This document shows, piece by piece, positions 8,432 through 19,100 of a stretch of DNA of 64,000 bases (within the stretch, counting starts at the first letter, position 1; every line of letters begins with the position of its first letter). The notes beneath the pieces are model-generated. The model did not search any database, was not told the DNA's origin, and was given only the letters and a program-made list of their open reading frames with translations. The position numbers and the translations under genes were made by a program. This DNA is from Chloroflexota bacterium (GTDB taxonomy: Bacteria; Chloroflexota; Anaerolineae; Aggregatilineales; Phototrophicaceae), in assembly GCA_026707225.1 (NCBI GenBank), contig JAPOXG010000001.1, positions 1 to 64,000 on the forward strand, written 5' to 3'.

Positions 8432-9937
8432 CTAGTAGCCGCTCTCGGGATCGGGGTAGGCGTGCCCGCCACCGTAGCTGAAGAAGCTGCTGGGAGGCGT
8501 AGCGGTAGGGGCGGCTTGGGCAATGGGCGGCAGCGGGACCTCATGATCTATCGGCAAGGAACTGATCACGGCTCTAGTGGTCAGCGTGAAGAGCGCCATC
8601 CAGCCGATATCACCGTCCGCGTTTACCTTCACCCAGGGGCTGTAGGGACTGCGCGCGAGCAGCTTGACGCGCATGCCGAAGGGCAAGCCCCGCTTGACGC
8701 GAAAGGCGGTGTCCGGCGCATCGCGCAGATTGCCGCCGGCGGCCACATTGACCGTAGCAAGCTCGGCATAGACGCCCAAACGCTGGGGCGGCGCGGGCGT
8801 CAAATCGTAGACCGGACCAATCTCACCCAGATTGCGCGCCAGCAGCTCGGCGCTCATCCAGCCGGTTTCGCCGTTGCCCAGGCGAATGTGCAGCCATTGA
8901 CGATCGCTGCTGTTGCCCAGCACGCTCATCGTTTCGCCAGCCGGCACTTGAAATAAGAGCCGCGAGTTGATGTCGGGCGCCGCGCGCATATTGACGCCGC
9001 CCTGGGTCTGCGCGTATCCGGGCTGCGGAATGGGCAAGGGTCGATCGAACAAGGTGATCGGCAAATGCTCTATCAAGTTAAAGACCAGCAAAACGGGGCT
9101 GCCCGGCAACTGCGCCGGTTTGGTCCAGTCGCCATCGCTGTATTGCAGGTTCAGTTGCTGCCCCACCTTCAAATTAACGGATTGCCCATAGGCGCCCAGC
9201 GAAATCTGCCCTTCAATCGCGATGAATCGCGCCGAATCCCCCTGCGTCAGTACAATCAGCGTTCCGTTAATCCCAGCTTCGACGCCATTAATATTCAGGA
9301 TGGCGCTGCGGCCATAGACGCTTTGCAGGACCAGCGCGCCAATCTGGGGCGCGGTGGCGCAGTCGGAAGGCGCGTCGCCGCTGACCACAGTGAAGGAGCG
9401 CCATTTGGGATGCGCGCTGTCGGCGGGCGTCCGATTATTGATTCGCGCATCGCCGATTAGAAGCGCGTTCACAAGCAGGTCTTCTTCCAGCCGCAGCCAG
9501 ATCAATCCGCCGCCGCGCGTCCCCTCAAATGGAGGGCTGCGCAAGCTGTCAATCGTCGCGGCTTCGGCCAAGGCGCCGGGCTCGCCCAAGACACCGGTTT
9601 CTGGCTCAACCATTGGGGGCCGCCCGCCACTGCAGAAATAGCCGCCAGGTCCCGCCAGGCAACGGTCGCTTGCCACTTCAAAATGCGCTTCCAGGGCAAG
9701 TTCGCAGTTGGCGGCCTCGAGCGCGCCGGGTTTCGATTGAACGGGCGTGTCAAGCGTGGCTGTCGGCTGGTAGCGCGCGACTGTCGGCACCAGCGTCGGC
9801 GCCGCTGTCGGCGTCATGTATACGATAGCGACGGTCGGCGTTTTCGCCGCGTCTGAGCGGATAGGCGCTGCCTCGTTCGCGGAACAAGCAGTCAACAGGA
9901 TGGCGGAGAGCAGAGCCCCTAAGATGCGCATATTCAT
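8432..9937 (-). CDS. SH3-domain lipoprotein with FecR-like middle region
   Basis: A 501-residue secreted lipoprotein. It starts MNMRILGALLSAILLTAC, with lipobox LTAC (Cys at residue 18). A Thr/Pro-rich spacer follows (about 30-65), the kind common in Chloroflexota surface proteins. The middle (about 200-270) has repeated beta strands resembling FecR-like domains. Two bacterial SH3 domains follow at about 308-366 (GVNMRAAPD...GETGWMS) and 395-452 (GGNLRDAPD...DIGWMAL). The family role is cell-surface or peptidoglycan binding. A longer frame to base 9991 exists, but only the start at 9937 puts the signal peptide at the N-terminus. Confidence 0.75.
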   Translation of the reverse strand: MNMRILGALLSAILLTACSANEAAPIRSDAAKTPTVAIVYMTPTAAPTLVPTVARYQPTATLDTPVQSKPGALEAANCELALEAHFEVASDRCLAGPGGYFCSGGRPPMVEPETGVLGEPGALAEAATIDSLRSPPFEGTRGGGLIWLRLEEDLLVNALLIGDARINNRTPADSAHPKWRSFTVVSGDAPSDCATAPQIGALVLQSVYGRSAILNINGVEAGINGTLIVLTQGDSARFIAIEGQISLGAYGQSVNLKVGQQLNLQYSDGDWTKPAQLPGSPVLLVFNLIEHLPITLFDRPLPIPQPGYAQTQGGVNMRAAPDINSRLLFQVPAGETMSVLGNSSDRQWLHIRLGNGETGWMSAELLARNLGEIGPVYDLTPAPPQRLGVYAELATVNVAAGGNLRDAPDTAFRVKRGLPFGMRVKLLARSPYSPWVKVNADGDIGWMALFTLTTRAVISSLPIDHEVPLPPIAQAAPTATPPSSFFSYGGGHAYPDPESGY

Positions 9938-10026
9938 TTGATGTTTTCCGGCACGAAAGCTGCGGCTTGCAAATGCGAACATGACCGCCATCCGATGGAT
10001 TCGCTTGGCGCGCCCGGTTTACGCGC

Positions 10027-10488
10027 TCAGCTTCCCGCCAGGAATTTAAGCGCCTTCTCAATACTCTTCTTGGGGCTGACTTTGAGCTGCTCATCAAGCA
10101 CGGCGCCGTCTTCGCCGATGATCCAATGCGAGCGAATGACGCCCATGTATGTCTTCCCGTACATCGATTTTTCGCCCCAGGCTTCCCAAGCCTCCAAGAC
10201 TTGATGCTCGGGATCGGATAGCAAATCATACTGCAAGCCTTCGTCTTCGACCCACTTGGCCAGCGCGCTTGGCTCATCGGGGCTGAGGCCAAGCACGACT
10301 GCGTCCGCGGTTTCGATCTGCGCGAAGTTGTCGCGGAAGCCGCAAGCCTGCACGGTGCAGCCTTTTGTCGCCGCTTTGGGATAAGCGAATAGCAGGACTT
10401 TCTTGCCACGGTAGTCGCTCAGCTTGACCGTTTCGCCCCGCTGATTCAACAACTCGAAATCCGGCGCCATTTCCCCTGCTGTTGGCAT
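10027..10488 (-). CDS. bcp: Bcp/PrxQ-type peroxiredoxin, second copy
   Basis: A 153-residue thioredoxin-dependent peroxidase. YPKAATKGCTVQACGFRD gives the peroxidatic Cys at C44 and the resolving Cys at C49, closer to the classical Bcp motif than the copy at 3683-4183. The two share the same opening (MPT.G..APDFEL.NQ.G..VKLSDYRG), so they are paralogues. Strand, size and isolation in separate transcription units suggest different regulation or partner reductants, which the sequence does not reveal. It is probably cytosolic. Confidence 0.9.
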   Translation of the reverse strand: MPTAGEMAPDFELLNQRGETVKLSDYRGKKVLLFAYPKAATKGCTVQACGFRDNFAQIETADAVVLGLSPDEPSALAKWVEDEGLQYDLLSDPEHQVLEAWEAWGEKSMYGKTYMGVIRSHWIIGEDGAVLDEQLKVSPKKSIEKALKFLAGS

Positions 10489-10684
10489 GGTCTCTTCCTT
10501 TCGTCGATTGACCTATTTTCGCCAACCCGCTTGCGCGCGCAAGTTAAAGGCTGGCAATTTCTGTGAATGCGCGGCCGCCCTTATCGCCGCCGCCGAGCCG
10601 CACTCTGAAATCAAATGTTTAGGCGGCTCGCGTCTTTCGATTCTAATCCAACATGGTCGAGGATGGCATACTGGGCTGCCGGCC

Positions 10685-11788
10685 TCATGCATTGCTCGCG
10701 ATCTCCCGGCGCGCTTGATCAATGCCCAGCCACAGGGTCGCTGTCGCCTGGGCTGGCATCGACAGGTGAAGGTCGGGCGGGAAATGTGACAGGAAGGCTT
10801 CGTCAGTGTCAATTGAAGCCATCACGACGCTGTCGCTCTGCGTCTCTTCAGCGGTCACCAAGGGCATGTCAGTCTCCGCCGCGGAAACGCGGGCGTACCA
10901 CGCGGGATCGTGAATCAGCAGCAGGGTGCTGATTTCGGGCCGCAGCGTCAAAAGGTTGAGGATGATGCCAGTCGCGCAGAGCTGCGCCCTGCCGCTGTCC
11001 ATGAGCTGCAGCAGATAGCGCAGGGCGGGATGCTCGTAGAAATAATTCCAGCGCTGCGGGCGGAACGCTTCGGGCAGGCCAAAGAGCTCTTCCAGCAGCT
11101 CGCGCAGGATCTGGTGTCGGACGCTCCACTCGCGGGGATCGGCGAAGTTCGCTGTGGTGGGCCCGAACATCATGGCTGGCAGCACGTGGTGCATATCGCT
11201 GTCGAAGGCGGTTGCGCGCGAGCGTTTCGCCAGGATAGCGCGATAAGTCTCGCCGTCATTGAATACGATCAAGGCGCCGATGCCGATGGCGGCGCTGCGC
11301 TTTTCGCCGCGGAGGAGCGACTCCGCCGGCGCGACGAAACGGTGAAAAGTCGATCGATTTGGCGCGCGCGGCAGGCCCGCCTCGACGGCATCCCACAGCT
11401 CACGCTCGAAGGCGGCGCAGGTCGCGAGCATGTCATAGTAGCTGCCGATCTGCCCCCGCAGCCGCAGCGGCCTTTGGCGAATCTGCTTCAGCGTGAATGT
11501 TGAGCCGTTGCGCAGCCCGGGTTTGCTGTTCTGCAGATCATGCAGATAGCTGTAATCGTAGGCGGCGAAATCGCGTTCTTCCGGCTTGGGCAGCCAGGGA
11601 TCGAGCAGGCTGTCGACATCGTGAACCTGGGCCGTCGATGGATAGAAGACGACCACTGGATGCGCGATGCCGCGCCGGGTGTAGAGCTGGCACTGATACA
11701 AACGCGCCAGGTAGTCGGTCGCGGTCGTGTAGATGTTCGCTCTGTCGTTCAACGAATTGTATGAAGGTTTCACATATAGTATTATCAT
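10685..11788 (-). CDS. Nudix-like protein of unknown function
   Basis: A 367-residue protein. Around residues 175-250 there is a segment HHVLPAMMFGP followed by RHQILRELLEELFGLPEAF. It strongly resembles the Nudix box core (REUxEExGU), except that the Gly falls one position late, so the box is imperfect. The N-terminal half (residues 1-130) matches no family I know. Nudix enzymes hydrolyse nucleoside-diphosphate derivatives, but the degenerate box makes activity uncertain. No ribosome-binding site is visible before the ATG. The gene starts 77 bp from a divergent, AT-richer pair of small membrane-protein genes. Confidence 0.55.
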   Translation of the reverse strand: MIILYVKPSYNSLNDRANIYTTATDYLARLYQCQLYTRRGIAHPVVVFYPSTAQVHDVDSLLDPWLPKPEERDFAAYDYSYLHDLQNSKPGLRNGSTFTLKQIRQRPLRLRGQIGSYYDMLATCAAFERELWDAVEAGLPRAPNRSTFHRFVAPAESLLRGEKRSAAIGIGALIVFNDGETYRAILAKRSRATAFDSDMHHVLPAMMFGPTTANFADPREWSVRHQILRELLEELFGLPEAFRPQRWNYFYEHPALRYLLQLMDSGRAQLCATGIILNLLTLRPEISTLLLIHDPAWYARVSAAETDMPLVTAEETQSDSVVMASIDTDEAFLSHFPPDLHLSMPAQATATLWLGIDQARREIASNA

Positions 11789-11865
11789 TCCGTTTGATGA
11801 CGATGAACAATAGGTGTGTTCGAATTCATCGTCATCATATTCATTGATACCTTAGGTAGCGCGCT

Positions 11866-12330
11866 GTGAATCAAACCGCCAATCATCCGGTTGTTCACAT
11901 GACTATTTGGATAAGCTTGAGCATTCTATTGCCGCTCTCGCCAATTGGACTTGGAATCCTGATTGCAACACTTCGGCAAGTCGAGATTGACTTGACAGGC
12001 CTATTAGATGGCATAGAAGTGCTATTGATCTCGTTGGGTCTAGTAACTGCAACAGGTATAGACTTGTCTCAGGCCAGACCGGATTGGTCAAGCCGTACGG
12101 TTCTTTACTTTCTTATACGATTCTTTCTAATTCTGCTTGGCATTGTCAACGTAATCCTTCTGACCCTGATTTACGTTAACGATAGGGTTTCCAACTTAGA
12201 ATTCGATTTAGACACTAAGTTTACGTTTGTGCTGTTTTCGGTCCTGTCAATAAGTGTCTTTACAATTGCTTTGCAACTCAATATCGGATACGCTCGTTAT
12301 AGGAGGAGTATGGAGGAAACAGCACAATGA
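11866..12330 (+). CDS. Small four-helix membrane protein, AT-rich gene
   Basis: A 154-residue hydrophobic protein with about four predicted membrane segments (around residues 12-34, 45-60, 77-103 and 118-140). It ends in a charged tail. No family is recognised. GTG at 11866 gives the longest frame with an upstream AGG; ATG at 11899 is an alternative start. The stop overlaps the start of the next gene (ATGA at 12327-12330), so the two are translated together. Base composition is visibly more AT-rich than in the surrounding genes, which suggests later acquisition. Confidence 0.55.
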   Translation: MNQTANHPVVHMTIWISLSILLPLSPIGLGILIATLRQVEIDLTGLLDGIEVLLISLGLVTATGIDLSQARPDWSSRTVLYFLIRFFLILLGIVNVILLTLIYVNDRVSNLEFDLDTKFTFVLFSVLSISVFTIALQLNIGYARYRRSMEETAQ

Positions 12331-12524
12331 CTTCCCAATTCCTCGACATTTTCTTTATTTTCTTGCTGTTACTGCTCGCTAGCTCGATAATATTGAGTGC
12401 TTATCTTGTCTATGACGTCATCAGCGGACATCGTCGTGCTCTGCGCTCGGCGAAAAAAGAGCATCGTAACCTAGCTGAAGAGGTCAAGAGCGTCCGGAAT
12501 CAGAACTTGGGAAAAGTGAAATGA
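12327..12524 (+). CDS. Short single-span membrane protein
   Basis: A 65-residue protein with one strongly hydrophobic segment (about residues 6-30, rich in Phe/Leu/Ile). A basic, coiled-coil-like cytoplasmic tail follows (HRRALRSAKKEHRNLAEEV). It overlaps the upstream membrane-protein gene by four bases (ATGA), and GGAGG lies about 20 bases upstream within that gene. The pair probably forms a complex in the membrane; this is inference from coupling. No homologue is recognised. It converges on addA. Confidence 0.5.
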   Translation: MTSQFLDIFFIFLLLLLASSIILSAYLVYDVISGHRRALRSAKKEHRNLAEEVKSVRNQNLGKVK

Positions 12525-12574
12525 CAAGTACTGGCATGCCCGACAGCATTCGAGACTACATTTACCTTAGCCAG

Positions 12575-15500
12575 TTACTCAGATTGCGCATGGAATACCG
12601 CTAATTCGCCGATCGTCGATTCGAGCCGGTCCAGTTCGCGCTGACAGTCTTCGCTGGAAAGCTCAATCATCCGGTTGCCGCGGAGATACTGTATGCAAGC
12701 TAGTGGAGGCTCGGCCAGTCCCAGCTGTTCTTTGGCCGCGGCTGCGTATATGCCCAGCTGCAATTGGAAGCGCTTGGCATGCTCGGCGAATGCGCCCTCG
12801 GCTACCTGATTTGTCTTGTAATCGATGATAACCCACTCATCGTCGCCGCGCCGCAGCAAGACGTCCATGACGCCATGAATGACCCGCTCCTGCGCGCGCA
12901 GCATGAATGGCAGCTCGGTGTATACCGGGCTATCGGCGGCGCGAGCGTTCTCTATCCAGCGCAGCGTTTCGCTGTCTTTGTATTCTCGCAGCATGCTGCG
13001 AATCTCGCGTATGGCGGCAGGCAAGGCGGCAGACCTTGTCAGTCCGTTCTCCCAGGCGATGGCGCGGATCATCTGGTCGCAGATCGGGGCATCGGCGGAG
13101 AAATCGGCAAATCGCAACAGCTCATGCAGGATCCGCCCAATCAGTTTTTCCCAATTGCGGCGCGGCGCGAATGTCATTTCATAGTCGTCTTCGGACATGC
13201 CGGTTGAGACAATGTCGCGAAAGCGGCGACCGAAATGGCGGCGCGCCATGGTGGTCGTTTCATGTTTGTAGGCGCCTAGATGCGCGATTTGCGTCGCGGT
13301 GATGTGGCGCGGAATAAACCCGCTGACACGTGGCAGGGGATTCATCAGCGGCGGCATCAGCGGGGGATGTTTGTCTGAGTCAACGTCATAATCCCAGAGG
13401 GTCGCGGCGGCGCCAGCTGACGGTCGCAAGCGCTCCGGCGGCGGGGGCGCTGGCGGCATTCGTATCCGCAGAGGATGGCCGGCAAAATCGCGCAGCACGT
13501 CGGGCTCACCCGGGGCATCACTGAGGCCCAAAGCTGGCAGCAGAGTTTTCAGCCAGCCGTGAGCATTCAGGGCGCCATCCTTTTTCCGTTTGACGGCGCC
13601 GCTGATGAGCAGATAGTCTTGCGCCCGCGTCGCGGCCACATAGAGCAGGCGCTTGCGTTCCGCCGCTTCCTTGAGCGCCTGCAGATTCATGTTGCGGCGG
13701 TGGGCGAAACCATTTTCGAACTTGTTGGATTCGGCGCTGTAAACGCTGCAGCTGAGCCCGAATTGCGGGTCCACGTGCAGCGTTGGCGCGACCGGATTGC
13801 CGCGCTCCCAGGACGCGTACGCCAAGACAACCAGCGGGAATTCCAGCCCTTTGCTGGTATGCACGGTCATCAGGCGGACGGCGTCCCCCGGCTCGAGCGG
13901 GACCTCGCCTTCGCGCGCCTCTCGCGCTGACAGGTCCGCCAGGTGCTGCGAGAATTTGCCCAGTGTGATCTTGCCGCTGTCTTCCGCCAGTTCCAGCAGC
14001 TTTTCGATGTTGCCGCGCCGCCGATCGCCATCGGGCAAGCCAGTCAGAATGGCTTGGTAGTTGGTAAGCGTCAGGGAGCGCCGCAGCAGGTCTGCTATCG
14101 GCACGTGCCCCGCCAGGCGCAACAGCTCGCCCAGCGTATCCAGCGCATGCAAGATCAGCGGCAGATCAGCTTCTGTAACACCAGCCAAGGGCTCTTCGGC
14201 GGCGACATGAAGCGCTCGCCAGAGCGGCGTCGGCGAATCCGCGTCTTCAGCGCGTTGGAGGCGGAGGGCGAAGAGCAGATCATCGCTGAAGGCGTAAATC
14301 GGGGAGCGCAGGACGGTCGCCAGCGCCAGGTTATCGGCGGGATTGTGCAGAAAGCGCAGCAGATCAAGCAAATCCCAAACTTCCTGTCGGTCGAAGTAAC
14401 CGCGGCCCGCGACCGCCAGAAAGGGAATCCCTTGCGATTTGAAGACTTCTTCGTAGAGCGGTAGCTTGGTCATGGATTGAAACAAGATGGCGACATCGCG
14501 GTATTGCAGGGCGCGTGTCTCTATCGTCTGCTTGTCAAAGACCGGGACTTCTTCAGCGACCATATGCTTGATATGCGCTGAAATCTCGTAGGCTTCCCAG
14601 CGGCGCATGTCATCAGTGTTACGGCTTTGGCGCCGGCCCGAGCGACCCAGAACGTACTCGCCTTCCTCGTCGCGTTCTTCGGATTCAAGCAGTTGAATGG
14701 TAATGGCGGGCAATGCGGGCGCCTCATCGCGGAAGGCTTGCATCGGCTTGTCAAAGACCACTTCATATTGCTTGACCGGACTCCTTTCATCTCGGACCAG
14801 CAACTCCCTGAAAAGCGCGTTGAACTGCTCGACGAGCGGGCGGTGACTGCGGAACGAGGTAGAAAGCGGCAGAGCGCGGCCCGCTTCCTGGTCAGCGATC
14901 TGAGCGCGAACGGTGTTGAAGACGCTGACATCGGCGCCGCGAAACTGATAGATGCTTTGCTTGGGATCGCCAACGACGAAAAGCGAACCGCCCCGCCGCA
15001 AATCAGCCAGCGAGTTGATGATCCGCCATTGCGCCGCGTTGGTGTCTTGAAACTCATCGACCAGCAGATGCCGGAACTCCGCCAGGCGGTAGCGCTTTTG
15101 AACTTCGTCATCATGAAGCAGTTCCGCCGCCAGCCGCTCCAGATCATCGAAATCGATTTGGGCGCTGGCCCGTTTTCGCTCGCGATAGGTCGTCCTGATC
15201 TGTTGCAGCAGCTGATGCCAAAGCGGCAGCAGCGCGGCCGTGGCGCGGTCGAGATCGCCTGGCGGATCGCCAATTTCCTCGAGCGTGTCTTTGATCCGCG
15301 CGCGGAGGTCGCGAACAGAATCAGCCGCCAGTTTTTTCGCATCAGCGCCGCCCCAAGCCGCCGCTGAGCCTTTATTGCCGACGGCGCCGTTACTATAACA
15401 GTCCCCCATCAGTTGGACGGCAACGGTGGCGTCCTCAGCGCGCGCGATTTCCATCAGATTGCGTCGATACTCTTCAATCAACTGGGCTAGCTTGTCACCA

Positions 15501-16156
15501 ATCGGGATCGGCGCCAGCGTCTCAGTGCCAGTTAATTCCTCACAATCAAGCAGTTGGCCGCGGGCTTTGAAGACATCATCGGACCATTCTCGCTCCCATT
15601 TCCGAAACAGCGCTTCGGGGTCGTCCGGCGCAGGCGCATATTCGGCATTGATGAGATTGAGCTGTCGCAGCGTTTGGTCGATTCGGAAGGAATCATAGTG
15701 GGCGAAGAGTTGGGACAGGGGCGCCTCAATGCTCGTGAGCGCATCGAGTACGATGTCGCCCAACATGATGGCGGATTCGTTTTCGTCCAGCACCTCGAAC
15801 CTTGGATCGACGCCCGCTTGCGCCGCATTCGCGCGCAGGAGGTCGGCGCATAGCCCGTGAATCGTGTCGATGCGGGCGCTATCCAGCTGTGAGAGATGTC
15901 GCGCCCAATGGCCAGCGCCGGATTCCTGCGATCGCCGCTCAAGCTCCTGCCGCAGCCGCTGCCGCATTTCAAAAGCCGCTTCCCGCGTGAATGTGATCGC
16001 CACCAGCGCGTTGAGACGCCAATCGGGATTGTCTTTCAGAAGTTGCAGGTAGCGTTCGACGAGTACGCGAGTCTTGCCCGAGCCGGCGCCCGCCACCACG
16101 ATGAGATTCTTGTCGCTGATATGAATGGCGTCCAATTGTTCAGGGGTCGGCTCCAT
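12575..16156 (-). CDS. addA: ATP-dependent helicase/nuclease subunit A
   Basis: A 1193-residue UvrD-type (SF1A) helicase fused to a C-terminal RecB-like nuclease. It is the catalytic partner of AddB in resecting double-strand breaks for RecA. Walker A is VAGAGSGKT (residues 21-29) and Walker B is DEFQD (367-371). The motif QFRGADVSVF and the late SF1 motif RLMTVHTSKGLEFPLV are present. The nuclease shows GRILHELLRF, then GVMDVLLRRGDDEWVIIDYKTN. The start MEPTPEQLDAIHI at 16156 places the Q-motif normally; an in-frame extension upstream to 16372 lies inside addB and is rejected. It begins 22 bp after the addB stop. Confidence 0.93.
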   Translation of the reverse strand: MEPTPEQLDAIHISDKNLIVVAGAGSGKTRVLVERYLQLLKDNPDWRLNALVAITFTREAAFEMRQRLRQELERRSQESGAGHWARHLSQLDSARIDTIHGLCADLLRANAAQAGVDPRFEVLDENESAIMLGDIVLDALTSIEAPLSQLFAHYDSFRIDQTLRQLNLINAEYAPAPDDPEALFRKWEREWSDDVFKARGQLLDCEELTGTETLAPIPIGDKLAQLIEEYRRNLMEIARAEDATVAVQLMGDCYSNGAVGNKGSAAAWGGADAKKLAADSVRDLRARIKDTLEEIGDPPGDLDRATAALLPLWHQLLQQIRTTYRERKRASAQIDFDDLERLAAELLHDDEVQKRYRLAEFRHLLVDEFQDTNAAQWRIINSLADLRRGGSLFVVGDPKQSIYQFRGADVSVFNTVRAQIADQEAGRALPLSTSFRSHRPLVEQFNALFRELLVRDERSPVKQYEVVFDKPMQAFRDEAPALPAITIQLLESEERDEEGEYVLGRSGRRQSRNTDDMRRWEAYEISAHIKHMVAEEVPVFDKQTIETRALQYRDVAILFQSMTKLPLYEEVFKSQGIPFLAVAGRGYFDRQEVWDLLDLLRFLHNPADNLALATVLRSPIYAFSDDLLFALRLQRAEDADSPTPLWRALHVAAEEPLAGVTEADLPLILHALDTLGELLRLAGHVPIADLLRRSLTLTNYQAILTGLPDGDRRRGNIEKLLELAEDSGKITLGKFSQHLADLSAREAREGEVPLEPGDAVRLMTVHTSKGLEFPLVVLAYASWERGNPVAPTLHVDPQFGLSCSVYSAESNKFENGFAHRRNMNLQALKEAAERKRLLYVAATRAQDYLLISGAVKRKKDGALNAHGWLKTLLPALGLSDAPGEPDVLRDFAGHPLRIRMPPAPPPPERLRPSAGAAATLWDYDVDSDKHPPLMPPLMNPLPRVSGFIPRHITATQIAHLGAYKHETTTMARRHFGRRFRDIVSTGMSEDDYEMTFAPRRNWEKLIGRILHELLRFADFSADAPICDQMIRAIAWENGLTRSAALPAAIREIRSMLREYKDSETLRWIENARAADSPVYTELPFMLRAQERVIHGVMDVLLRRGDDEWVIIDYKTNQVAEGAFAEHAKRFQLQLGIYAAAAKEQLGLAEPPLACIQYLRGNRMIELSSEDCQRELDRLESTIGELAVFHAQSE

Positions 16157-16178
16157 GCTGCGCGCCTCTGTCAGTCGC

Positions 16179-19100
16179 TTAGGCCGGCGGAGCGGCTTTA
16201 TAAGGGCTGGTGACGCGCATACGGCAGAAATGAGAGAATTCACAGTAGCGCGCGCATTTGCCGTCTTCGAGGGCGGTCGCGCGCGCGGGGAACTGGCCGG
16301 CGCGTCCAGCCGCCAGGTTGCGGGCGACATGCTGCCGCGCCAGCTCCAACGCGGCGATGTCGTCTTCGTCATCGGCGGAATACCTGCCGCTCGCCTTCAG
16401 ATTGCGCACATGCCAGAATAGGCCGCCAGCGACTTCGCTGCTCTTCCCGTTTCGCTCAAGCAGGCCTTGCAGCGCAAGCGCGTAGACCATCATTTGAAAG
16501 TCGCGGCCGATTTCCATTTCGCGCCGCTCAATGGCGGTCGTGCCGCTCTTGTAATCGATCACGATGAGTTTGCCATCGACATTATCGATGCGGTCGATAT
16601 AACCGGCGACGCGCAGCGTTCGCCCCTCCGCAGGCAATTTGATTTCAACATCGTTGAATTTCAACTCGAGATCATGCACATAGCGCCGGTCGCCGAACTT
16701 CTTAAGCGGGCTCTCCGGCGAGAAGTCATTTTTGATCAGCGCCAGCAGTCGATTTCGCAGAACTTGTTTTTCCTCCTGCCAGGTGGCGGTGGCGCGGAAG
16801 CTGAAAAGATCAGGCGCTCGATCCAGGATGTCGTCGGCCGCGCCGGCAAATATCTCCAGAGCGGCTTGCCGGTTTTCTTGGTCAATGCCAAGCGCGTGTT
16901 CGGCGATCGCGCGATACGTCTCTTCCAGGATGCGGTGATTGAGCGAGCCCAACTGCGCCGCGTCCATGCCAAGCTCGGGCTCCTTGAATTCATCCAGTTT
17001 CAGCAAACGTTTGGCAAAGAATCGGAAGCCGCAATGCCCGTAGTCATTCAACTGCGACGCGCTCCAGACGCGCTCGTGGCCCAAGCGGCGCGCGACCTCC
17101 GCCAGCAGATCCGGGCGCGTTAGAATGCCGCTATAGCGGTCAAATGGCGCATTGGAGAGGCGCCCCAGCTCTACGCGGCGGCCCGTTGCAATGCGCTGCC
17201 ACTGAGCCGCCAAGCTTGAATGATGGCGCAGCCAGTTCTTGACTCGCAGCGCCGACTCGGCTTGCTTGGGATCGATTCCATTCAGCTGCGACGCGACGCC
17301 GAGCAATGCCTCCGAGCCGCTGGCGGATTCCAGCGCCGGGACGACCGCGCCGAGTTTCCCGGTTACAGGCGCCAGGTCTGGATAGACGCGCCTGACCGCG
17401 CGCCAGAGGTGGCTTTCAATCCAAACTTTGCCCGCTTGGAAGGTTGGGCGGGACAGGGTTAGCGATTCTTGCGGCAGACTTATGAGTTCGTAGAACAAGC
17501 CTTGATCGTCAAAGCGATCCGCTTGCGCCGCCAGCGGAATGTCATGCGCCCGCAAGCGTTCGCGTTCGGAATCGAGATAGAGCGGGTCTTCGGGAACTTC
17601 GGCCGGGAAGAGACCTTCGGACAGCCCGAGAACATACACATGCCCATGGGGCAAGCCACGCGCCTCAGCCGCTGTGGTGACCAGGACCTGACCCGCGCGC
17701 GAGCGATCGCCAGGTTTAATAGTCGTCGATTCCAAAGCTTGCTTGAGGTCGGACCAGAATCGGGGCCAGTTAATTTGGGCTGCCTCGCCGAAGGTCTCGC
17801 GCAGCACATCATCACGCGCCGAGAAATCGCGCAGGATTCGTTTCAAGCCGCTCCAAGCCATCAAGTCCTGGCGCGTGATTCGGTCCCGGTCAGGTTCATG
17901 CTGGCGCGCCGCCGCGATTATGTTCAGTGAGAAGCCGGTCGCCCAGACTTGACGATTCTGGCTGGTATAATCAGCGAAAGGATCAAGGCCGAGCAAGTTG
18001 TCCAGCCATTCGACATACGCGGGGACATCAGCTTGAACCGGCGGCCGCAGGGCATAGAAAAAGGCGGAGAGCCGCGAGAAAAGCCTTTCCTGCTGCTCGG
18101 ATTCCAAGACCATAAGCGCATCGGCGTCGCTGTCTCGGATTGCCGGACGTCCGGCGAGCGTGACAAAATCCAGCCACTCCGAGGCGTCGCCGCCGAGGAA
18201 CTGCCGCTCCAGACTAATCCGGTCGAGCAGGTCAATTGATTCCGGTTCCAAGCCCGCGTCAATATATGGGGATCGCAGGATATCGAGTAGATCCCGCCGG
18301 CGAAAACGCGGCGCCATATCCAGCAAGTCGATGAGTACGGCGATCATCGGCGCGCTATGCAGGTCCGGCTCATTGCGCAGCAGCAGCGGCAGTCCAAATT
18401 CTTCTCCGATTGATGCGAAATGCGCGGCGTAGCGATTCCAATCACGAAGCGCGACCAGAATATCGTCCGGCTTTACGCCTTCCAGCAATTGGCGCTTGAT
18501 CAGCCGCAGAACGCTCCTCACCTCGTCGTTTGGGCTTGGCATCTCGATCAGCTTGATGGCAGCGCCGCCGGCTGCCGCTGGCCGGTCGCGGAAGATGCGC
18601 TCGCCCAGCTGCATGAGATCCGATGCTCTCTCGGCGTCAAATGGATCGATCGTCTCCGTTCTCAGGTCAACGCGCGCTTCTTCGAAGGCGGCTTCCAGTT
18701 GCCGGCGAGCGCGGGCGCTGCGATGGGGCAGGGCATCGGCGAAAGCGATTGGCATGCGCGTCAAGCTGATGTGAACGTGAGGAATCGCCCGCGACAGGGC
18801 GGCCAGCATTTGCGCTTGAACGATTGTGAATTGATCGTAGCCATCAACCAGCAGCAAGTCGACATCAAGCGCGATGTCGCGCAGCTTGGCCAGCGCCAGC
18901 CAACCTTCGCCTTCTACATCGGCCAGATCACTTCGCCTTAGCGTGTCTTGATAGCGCCGGTAGATCAGAGCCAATTCCTCGTCCTTTTGGCTGCGCGCCG
19001 CCGCGGCGAATTCATCGACGTCGACCTTGGCCTGTTTGAGTTCATCGATGAGCTCGGCGACGATCGAGGCGAAACCGCGCGTATCGGCAATGCGCTGGAA

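Noticed and set aside
16157..16372. N-terminal extension of addA
   Set aside because: It lies inside addB and precedes the helicase Q-motif by 72 residues of Pro/Arg/Ser-rich sequence with no match to AddA.
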